Below, in pieces: positions 1 to 5,226 of a stretch of 6,882 nucleotides of DNA. Made by a program: the position numbers and the translations under genes. Below the pieces are notes generated by a model. The model was not told the DNA's origin. It searched no databases and saw only the letters and a list, made by a program, of their open reading frames with translations. This DNA is from Mageeibacillus sp. UBA1255. GTDB lineage: Bacteria; Bacillota; Clostridia; UBA1212; UBA1255. Positions within the stretch are counted from its first letter, which is position 1; each line of letters starts with the position of its first letter. The stretch is from NCBI GenBank assembly GCA_002308795.1, contig DBVV01000106.1, positions 257-7,138 of the forward strand. Reading direction: 5' to 3'.

Positions 1-46
1 TAAATATTTCACGGAAACAGGAAAAGTGCAGCCCGGGAATAACTGA

Positions 47-76
47 TTGCCCGCGCACACAATAATATGATATAAT
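47..76 (+). promoter_or_regulatory. Putative sigma-A-type promoter for the lipid kinase gene
   Basis: A perfect TATAAT (71-76) lies 18 bp downstream of TTGCCC (47-52), which keeps the TTG core of a -35 box. This predicts a transcript start near 83 and a leader of about 54 nt before the ATG at 137. A small imperfect inverted repeat (CGGG-AAT at 34-40 against ATT-G-CCCG at 46-53) overlaps the -35 element; it could be an operator or chance. The call rests on the exact -10 and its position; the -35 is weak. Confidence 0.5.
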
Positions 77-136
77 TAAAAGAGAAATGCAGGCCGGCCA
101 GATCCGGACTTTATTGACACGATTCGGGGGAGTTCG

Positions 137-1150
137 ATGAGTAACGTTGCCACAGAAAACTATTTTGTTGTGAATCCGAACGCAGGGACGAGGCGCGAAC
201 AGAAAAAACTGCTCAAGAATATCGTCAACGGATGCGAGAACGCATGCGCGGAATATACTATATATGAGACAACTAAAGCCGGAGACGGCGGAGACTTTAT
301 GTGCAGGACCGTTCGGGATGCGTATGAAAAGTCAGGCGGGGATCTTCTTAAGATGCCGCAGATGAGATTTTTCTTTGCGGGAGGCGACGGGACCGTACTC
401 GAATCAGCAAACGCCTTTATGAGACTGCCTGAGGAACTCAGGAATGGAAAAGTGGCAACAGGCATCATTCCGGTAGGCACAGGAAACGATTTCCTGCGCA
501 ACTTCGGCACCGAAAAAGAATTCCTCGATATTGACCGCCAGCTGAAGGGAAACACGGTATACGTTGACCTCATGCGATATGAAAGGAGCACGACGGACGA
601 GAACGGCATCTCTGAGTGCATAACTTCGTACGGAGCGAATATGTTCAATATCGGTTTCGACTGCCAGGTCGTTGTTAAGGTAAACGAACTTCGCGGCCGT
701 CCGCTTATGAACAAGTCGTTTGCGTATCCGATCGGCGTGGCGATCACTCTTATAAAACTGCCCCACACAAGACTGAAAGTGACTTTCGACGACGGCTCGG
801 AGTACGAGGGAAAGTATCTGCTTACTCTGGCTGCTAACGGTTCGTACTGCGGGGGAGGTTTTTACGCTGCTTCTGAAGCAAGACCGGATGACGGCATTAT
901 CGACGTCATGATGATCGATCCTATGGGCCGCCTCAAATTCATATCTATTGTCGGAAAATACAAAAAAGGGAAACTTCTGGGCACGCCGCTCGCGGACAAG
1001 ATTTTAAAGTTGAAAAAATGCCGCTCCGTAAAGATCGAAGCGGCAGATGAAAAAGAGCTTTGTATCGACGGTGAGATCGAACGGTTCCGGGCGGTCAATA
1101 TCGAATCGGTCCCGGGTGCGTTCTGTTTTATCGTTCCTTACAAACTGTAG
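137..1150 (+). CDS. Diacylglycerol/lipid kinase family protein (DagK/YegS/LCB5 type)
   Basis: This 337-residue protein is a soluble lipid kinase of the DAGK catalytic family. Such enzymes transfer phosphate from ATP to diacylglycerol or a related lipid at the inner face of the membrane, often recycling diacylglycerol into phosphatidic acid. Visible motifs are VNPNAG (12-17), the nucleotide-binding GGDGT (82-86), PVGTGNDF (112-119), a glycine-rich stretch CGGGFYAASEARPDDG (238-253) with the acidic residues typical of the C-terminal lobe, and CIDGE (309-313), whose DGE matches the catalytic/metal segment of DgkB-like enzymes. The length is normal and there is no signal peptide or membrane segment. 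The ATG is preceded by GGGGGAG (126-132), which supports this start. It is the only plus-strand gene here, apparently with its own promoter, and its last 13 bp overlap the end of the convergent gene. The family is clear; the lipid substrate cannot be read from sequence, so no dgkB or yegS symbol is given. Confidence 0.9.
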   Translation: MSNVATENYFVVNPNAGTRREQKKLLKNIVNGCENACAEYTIYETTKAGDGGDFMCRTVRDAYEKSGGDLLKMPQMRFFFAGGDGTVLESANAFMRLPEELRNGKVATGIIPVGTGNDFLRNFGTEKEFLDIDRQLKGNTVYVDLMRYERSTTDENGISECITSYGANMFNIGFDCQVVVKVNELRGRPLMNKSFAYPIGVAITLIKLPHTRLKVTFDDGSEYEGKYLLTLAANGSYCGGGFYAASEARPDDGIIDVMMIDPMGRLKFISIVGKYKKGKLLGTPLADKILKLKKCRSVKIEAADEKELCIDGEIERFRAVNIESVPGAFCFIVPYKL

Positions 1151-2367
1151 ATGCTGCTCTCGTCCCGTTTCCTGCGGATCCACGCACCGCACGTGAAATC
1201 CGGAACGGGTACGGGCATGCTGCCCATAGCGATCGACTGCTCGGAAAGAGCGGTGATCACCATCCAGGAAGCCATATCATATACGTCGATCGGAACGGGA
1301 AGACCGTTTCTCAGGCTGTGGATCAGCGCGGAAAAGACTAAATAGTCCATTCCGTCGTGGCCGCCTACGACGCCTTGTTCGCGGTACTTTTTCCAGAGTT
1401 CAGGCTCAAATTCTTCGTAATACGCTGAAATATCGTCCCAGTTATGCGCCCAGCACGTCGAAACGGTGCGGCCCTCGATATTCACGCCGTGCTTATCCTC
1501 GGACCAGATCCCCTTCGTGCCCTGAAGTCTTCCACCTCTAGAATAAGGGCGAGGCAGGGTAGTGTCATGCGTGAGGACGATAGTTTCGCCGCGGGCACAC
1601 TTTATCATTGTTGTCACGACGTCGCCCTGAGTGAAGCGGAAATCTGCATTTTCAAAGTCTTTTCCGCGGTGCGATTCGATCCAGCTGTTGAGACCGCGCG
1701 CCTTGGAAGACATGGACGTGAGCGTCATCATACGGTTCCCGCGGTTGATATCCAGCCACTTCGCGATCGGCCCGAGTTCGTGGGTCGGATATATCTCGCC
1801 GTTGCGGTGCATATATTCATCGAGACGGTAGTGGCGTATCTCGTGACCGAGCGAAACTTCGTCGCGAAGATCGTGCTGATAGCCTCCCTCGGCATGGACG
1901 AGTTCCCCAAACAATCCCTTCCTGACCATATTGAGAACGGTCTGTTCATCGCGCCCGTAGCAGCAGTTTTCAAGTAGCATAACAGGTATTCCGGTACGCT
2001 CGTGCGTGCGGACAAGCTCCCAGCACTGCTGGGGATCGTACGCGCCGCCTACTTCGCTCGCGACCGGTTTTCCGGCGTTCATGGCGTCAATGCAGATCGG
2101 TATATGCGTGTGCCATGATGACGAAACTATTACGCAGTCAACGTCAGAGCGCGTAATTATTTCGTGGTAATCTTTAGTGACGAACGGCTCGGTACCGCGT
2201 TTTGCTTTTACAGTCTGTGCCGCATTAGCGGTACGGTCTTCATATTCGTCGCATAATGCCGTGACGTTCACGTCAGGCATCGTATCCAGCACCATAGCCA
2301 GAAGCATAGGACCTCTCTGCCCAAGACCGATAAAAGCAAGGTTAAAGGAATCGGTTTTTTTGATCAT
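1138..2367 (-). CDS. GH109-like Gfo/Idh/MocA family protein (possible NAD-dependent alpha-N-acetylgalactosaminidase)
   Basis: The 409-residue protein has an N-terminal Rossmann fold (FIGLGQRG, 12-19) and the long C-terminal domain of Gfo/Idh/MocA proteins. Within that superfamily it resembles glycoside hydrolase family 109, whose members cleave alpha-N-acetylgalactosaminides by a redox-elimination route using tightly bound NAD. GH109-like segments are LLENCCYGR (131-139), NMVRKGLFGE (146-155), GGYQHDLR (161-168), IYPTHELGP (192-200), RPYSR (273-277), LQGTKG (281-286), HDGMD (337-341) and VPDFT (388-392). The residues E133, Y163, Y193, H196 and Y275 fall in the family's conserved active-site segments. 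No signal peptide is visible, so it should be cytoplasmic, unlike the exported characterised enzymes I recall. The ATG at 2365-2367 has AGAGGG (2378-2383) 10 nt upstream and sits directly before the Rossmann motif. It follows yajC by 33 bp and is probably the last gene of that operon. A non-glycosidase dehydrogenase role remains possible; substrate is unknown. Confidence 0.85.
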   Translation of the reverse strand: MIKKTDSFNLAFIGLGQRGPMLLAMVLDTMPDVNVTALCDEYEDRTANAAQTVKAKRGTEPFVTKDYHEIITRSDVDCVIVSSSWHTHIPICIDAMNAGKPVASEVGGAYDPQQCWELVRTHERTGIPVMLLENCCYGRDEQTVLNMVRKGLFGELVHAEGGYQHDLRDEVSLGHEIRHYRLDEYMHRNGEIYPTHELGPIAKWLDINRGNRMMTLTSMSSKARGLNSWIESHRGKDFENADFRFTQGDVVTTMIKCARGETIVLTHDTTLPRPYSRGGRLQGTKGIWSEDKHGVNIEGRTVSTCWAHNWDDISAYYEEFEPELWKKYREQGVVGGHDGMDYLVFSALIHSLRNGLPVPIDVYDMASWMVITALSEQSIAMGSMPVPVPDFTCGAWIRRKRDESSIYSL

Positions 2368-2400
2368 AGAATAGACACCCTCTGTTCTGCCGAAATAGGA

Positions 2401-2844
2401 TCACGGTTTATCGTCCGTCTCAAGCTTTTTGATATCACGGATGGCCCAGTTTTTAACCTCAAACAAAGTGCGGTCCAAAGAAGTTTCGATCGTTATGTTA
2501 TCATCTTTGATGCTGACAACTTTTCCGGTGATACCGCCGATAGTGGTGACTTCGCTGCCCAGAGTGAGGCTGGCGCGCATTTCCTCCTCTTCCTTCTTAC
2601 GCTTTTTCTGCGGTCTGAAGATAAGGAAGTAGCCGATGAGCACGAAAATAGCGATGTAGATGATGAGCACTGCCCACATGGGAAACTGCCATCCGCCGCC
2701 CGAGTTTGCGGGAGCCTGAGTCGCTGCCGGCGCTGCAGTCGCCGCTTCCTGCTCAGCAAAAGCGGGAACGGCTGCAAAAACGGTGCCGAGTGCTGCGGAA
2801 AGTCCTAAAGATGCTTTCAGTAATGTTCCGGTGATCTTGTTCAT
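2401..2844 (-). CDS. yajC: Sec translocon accessory subunit YajC, with N-terminal extension
   Basis: YajC is a small single-span membrane protein that associates with SecDF and the SecYEG channel. Residues 56-76 form one hydrophobic segment, followed by FRPQKKRKK (76-84) and the conserved cytoplasmic domain with LGSEVTTIGGITGKVVSI (95-112), the family hallmark. At 147 residues it is longer than the usual 85-115. The extra part is N-terminal: a signal-peptide-like stretch (residues 1-30: basic start, hydrophobic core, AFA before a possible cleavage at 30/31), then an Ala/Pro/Thr-rich linker (31-51). Cleavage would leave the linker outside and the C-terminus inside, the normal YajC orientation. 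The start is secure: AGGAGG (2851-2856) lies 6 nt before the ATG. It begins 24 bp after tgt, the classic queA-tgt-yajC order. No secD or secF follows; a GH109-like gene does. Confidence 0.93.
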   Translation of the reverse strand: MNKITGTLLKASLGLSAALGTVFAAVPAFAEQEAATAAPAATQAPANSGGGWQFPMWAVLIIYIAIFVLIGYFLIFRPQKKRKKEEEEMRASLTLGSEVTTIGGITGKVVSIKDDNITIETSLDRTLFEVKNWAIRDIKKLETDDKP

Positions 2845-2868
2845 TTTTTTCCTCCTAAAACGGAATTG

Positions 2869-4011
2869 TTATAAACGGATTCCTTCCGGGAGATTTCCGT
2901 TATAGTATTTCTCGTAAAATTCGCGCCTGAAATCGAGCAGGCTGTCGCTAAGTATAGCACAACGAACCTGTTTCATCAAGTTGATAAGAAAATATAAGTT
3001 GTGAAGAGTTGTCAGCCTAAGCCCGTACATTTCTCCGGCTTTGATCAGGTGGCGGATGTAGGCGCGTGTGTGATCCCGGCATGCGGGGCAGTCGCATTCG
3101 GGGTCAACGGGGCTGAAGTCGCGTGCGTAAACAGCGTCGCGGACGATAACTTTTCCTCTCGACGTCATGCATGTTCCGTTTCGTCCGATCCTGGTGGGAA
3201 GCACGCAGTCGAACATGTCTATGCCGCGTATCGCTCCTTCGATCAGGTAGTCCGGAGTGCCTACTCCCATAAGATACCTGGCTTTATTGTCCGGAAGGAG
3301 AGGCACGGTCTCTTCCAGCATCTCATACATGAGCGGCGCCGGTTCTCCGACGCTGAGACCGCCTATGGCGTAGCCCGGGAAATCCATTGACACCAGATCC
3401 TTAGCCGAGATCTTGCGAAGGTCCGCGTACATGCCTCCCTGAACTATGCCGAAAAGAGATTGACGCTCCGTGTCGGTATGTGCTTTCATGCAGCGCTCTG
3501 CCCAGCGTGTTGTCATATACATCGATTTTTTTGTGTATTCGTACGTGGAAGGATAGGGCGCGCATTCGTCGAATGCCATTATGATATCCGCACCCAGCGC
3601 GTTTTCGATCTCCATCGCTTTTTCAGGCGATATGAAGTGTTTTGAACCGTCCAGGTGGGAGTTGAAATGAACGCCTTCTTCGGTGATCTTGCGAAGAGTG
3701 CTGAGCGAGAATATCTGGAATCCGCCGCTGTCCGTCAGGATCGCTCTGTCCCAGTTCATGAATTTGTGGAGCCCTCCGGCTTCGCGCACCAGTTCGTGAC
3801 CCGGTCTCAGGTAGAGGTGGTACGTGTTGGACAATATTATCCCCGCGTTCATCGCGCGCAGTTCGTCGGGAGATATTCCTTTTACCGATGCCTGGGTGCC
3901 GACGGGCATGAACGTCGGTGTTTCTATGTCTCCGTGCGGCGTGTGGAGCACTCCGAGCCTGGCGCCGGATTGTTTGCATATTTTTTTTAGTTCGTACGTT
4001 ACTGCAGGCAT
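2869..4011 (-). CDS. tgt: Queuine tRNA-ribosyltransferase (bacterial tRNA-guanine transglycosylase)
   Basis: Tgt exchanges guanine at position 34 of tRNAs with GUN anticodons (Asp, Asn, His, Tyr) for preQ1, the committing step of queuosine formation on tRNA. The 380-residue length is normal for the bacterial enzyme. Visible are TPTFMPVGTQ (31-40), TDSGGFQ with general-base-type Asp94 (93-99), GGLSVGEP in the substrate loop (217-224), and DMFDCVLPTR (265-274) with the expected nucleophile Asp268. The zinc site is complete: Cys306, Cys308, Cys311 (CDCPAC) and His337. All catalytic and metal residues I would look for are present, so the enzyme should be active. The ATG at 4009-4011 has GAAGGA (4021-4026) 9 nt upstream. 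It lies 35 bp after queA and 24 bp before yajC in the same direction, coupling two consecutive queuosine steps. No preQ1 riboswitch is evident in the short gaps. Confidence 0.97.
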   Translation of the reverse strand: MPAVTYELKKICKQSGARLGVLHTPHGDIETPTFMPVGTQASVKGISPDELRAMNAGIILSNTYHLYLRPGHELVREAGGLHKFMNWDRAILTDSGGFQIFSLSTLRKITEEGVHFNSHLDGSKHFISPEKAMEIENALGADIIMAFDECAPYPSTYEYTKKSMYMTTRWAERCMKAHTDTERQSLFGIVQGGMYADLRKISAKDLVSMDFPGYAIGGLSVGEPAPLMYEMLEETVPLLPDNKARYLMGVGTPDYLIEGAIRGIDMFDCVLPTRIGRNGTCMTSRGKVIVRDAVYARDFSPVDPECDCPACRDHTRAYIRHLIKAGEMYGLRLTTLHNLYFLINLMKQVRCAILSDSLLDFRREFYEKYYNGNLPEGIRL

Positions 4012-4046
4012 TGGTCTGTATCCTTCTTTCCCGCTGATCTTCGTGT

Positions 4047-5159
4047 TTATTTTATCAGCATCGCGTCGCCGAACGAGAAGAAGCGGTAACGATCTTCGAT
4101 CGCGTGGCGGTATGCCTCGAGTATGTGCTCTCGTCCTGCCAGGCTGCTCACCAGCATCAGGAGCGTCGATTCCGGAAGGTGGAAGTTGGTGATGAGGGCG
4201 TCAAGTATCTTGAACCTGTATCCCGGGTATATGTATATATCCGTCCAGCCCGAACCGGGACGGAGGATACCGCTGTCGTCCGTTGCCGTCTCAAGCACGC
4301 GGCAGGAGGTGGTACCGACCGAAATGATGCGCCCTCCGGATGCTTTCGCTTCATTGACCGCTTCCGCAGCCTCCGGCGTGACTTCATAATATTCGGAATG
4401 CATCAGATGATCCTCGATATTGTCCTCCTTCACCGGCCGGAACGTTCCGAGACCTACGTGGAGCGTTACGAACGCGGTCCTTACGCCTTTAGCTCGTATC
4501 TTATCCAGAAGCTCGGACGTGAAATGGAGCCCTGCGGTCGGTGCGGCCGCGGAACCGTTTTCGCGCGAGTAGACCGTCTGGTACCGTTCGGGGTCGTCAA
4601 GTTTTTCTTTTATATACGGCGGAAGCGGAACGATACCGACCTTATCCAGTATCTCCTCGAATGCCCCTTTAAAATTGAAGCGGACAATGCGGTTACCGCC
4701 TTCTGTTATCTCAAGAATTTCTGCCCGGAGCAGGGGAGAGGCCATAAGTTCTTCCGGAGTCGGACTGTCTCCGAAATCAAACAAAGTTCCGACGTGTGCT
4801 TTTTTACCGGGACGCAGAATAACTTCCCAGAAGCAGTTATCCGGAAGAGAAGGGTAACGCGGCTCGGGATAGTCTTTAAGCGCCAGGTCTGCTTCTCCCA
4901 GCCTGTGAAGCAGCACGAATTCGATTGGACTGCCCGTAGGATTTTTCACGCCGAGGAGCCTTGCGGGTATCACGCGCGTGTCGTTGAGCACCAGACAGTC
5001 GCCGGGGTCAATATAATCGAGTATATCTGTAAAATGGCGGTCAACGTATTCGCCGCTTTTTTTATCGAGTACAAGCAGTTTTGATGCGCTCCTGTCCTTA
5101 AGCGGTGTCTGCGCGATCAGTTCGGGAGGCAGTTCATAATAAAAATCGTGAAGTTTCAA
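4047..5159 (-). CDS. queA: S-adenosylmethionine:tRNA ribosyltransferase-isomerase (QueA)
   Basis: QueA moves and rearranges the ribosyl group of S-adenosylmethionine onto preQ1-modified tRNA, giving epoxyqueuosine; it acts directly after Tgt. Family signatures run in order: FYYELPPELIAQTP (6-19), LVLNDTRVIPARLLG (56-70), WEVILRPGKK (111-120), GSAAAPTAGLHFT (202-214), HVGLGTFRPV (234-243), ITNFHLPESTLLMLV (323-337) and FFSFGDAMLI (360-369). At 370 residues it is longer than the roughly 340-355 usual; the extra residues sit around 88-108, between FVLLHR and WEVILRP. The start codon is TTG (5157-5159). An in-frame stop lies four codons upstream (5169-5171) with no ATG or GTG between, and the conserved N-terminus begins immediately, so TTG is the credible start. 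It is 51 bp downstream of the SpoIID-like gene and 35 bp upstream of tgt, so probably in one transcript. Confidence 0.96.
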   Translation of the reverse strand: MKLHDFYYELPPELIAQTPLKDRSASKLLVLDKKSGEYVDRHFTDILDYIDPGDCLVLNDTRVIPARLLGVKNPTGSPIEFVLLHRLGEADLALKDYPEPRYPSLPDNCFWEVILRPGKKAHVGTLFDFGDSPTPEELMASPLLRAEILEITEGGNRIVRFNFKGAFEEILDKVGIVPLPPYIKEKLDDPERYQTVYSRENGSAAAPTAGLHFTSELLDKIRAKGVRTAFVTLHVGLGTFRPVKEDNIEDHLMHSEYYEVTPEAAEAVNEAKASGGRIISVGTTSCRVLETATDDSGILRPGSGWTDIYIYPGYRFKILDALITNFHLPESTLLMLVSSLAGREHILEAYRHAIEDRYRFFSFGDAMLIK

Positions 5160-5172
5160 TTGTCCGATCTAA

Positions 5173-5178
5173 CTCCTT
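5173..5178 (-). promoter_or_regulatory. Ribosome binding site of queA (AAGGAG, long spacer to a TTG start)
   Basis: On the minus strand AAGGAG reads 13 nt before the TTG start, longer than the 6-10 nt of the neighbouring genes. No better in-frame start exists closer to it: the four codons between the upstream stop and the TTG are GAT-derived ATC, GGA and CAA class codons, none a standard start. The weak start codon and long spacer together suggest modest initiation of queA. Confidence 0.6.
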
Positions 5179-5205
5179 AATAATTTCGCCGGGGGAATGC
5201 AAACG

Positions 5206-5226
5206 GCTGCTCACGGAGCAAGCAGC
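5206..5226 (-). other. Small inverted repeat spanning the SpoIID-like stop codon
   Basis: GCTGCT (5206-5211) and AGCAGC (5221-5226) can form a 6-bp stem with a 9-nt loop that holds most of the TGA stop of the SpoIID-like gene. A second, exclusive pairing TGCTC/GAGCA is also possible. No T-tract follows in the direction of transcription, so it is not a standard intrinsic terminator; it might be an mRNA processing or stability element, or chance. Confidence 0.25.

Noticed and set aside
114..119. A perfect TTGACA just upstream of the lipid kinase start
   Set aside because: A matching -10 would fall at or inside the start of the coding region (about 137) and none is visible there; the TATAAT at 71-76 is the better promoter.
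160..768. A 202-codon open frame on the minus strand inside the lipid kinase gene
   Set aside because: It is antisense to clear DAGK motifs and shows no family features; treated as a shadow frame.
1164..1209. Inverted repeat CCCGTTTCC / GGAACGGG after the lipid kinase stop as an intrinsic terminator
   Set aside because: The stem has a bulge, the loop is about 29 nt and no T-tract follows, so it does not meet the usual pattern.
1444..1977. A 177-codon plus-strand frame opposite the GH109-like gene
   Set aside because: The minus-strand frame has continuous conserved motifs over the same bases; the plus-strand product is unrecognisable.
4104..5084. A 326-codon open frame on the plus strand opposite queA
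   Set aside because: It lies entirely antisense to a strongly conserved queA, has no recognisable domain, and its Cys/Arg-rich composition is what an antisense frame of a GC-containing gene gives.
5160..5210. A preQ1 riboswitch upstream of queA-tgt
   Set aside because: The 51-bp gap holds a ribosome site and no recognisable aptamer pseudoknot with the A-rich tail expected of preQ1-I; there is too little room for a larger class.
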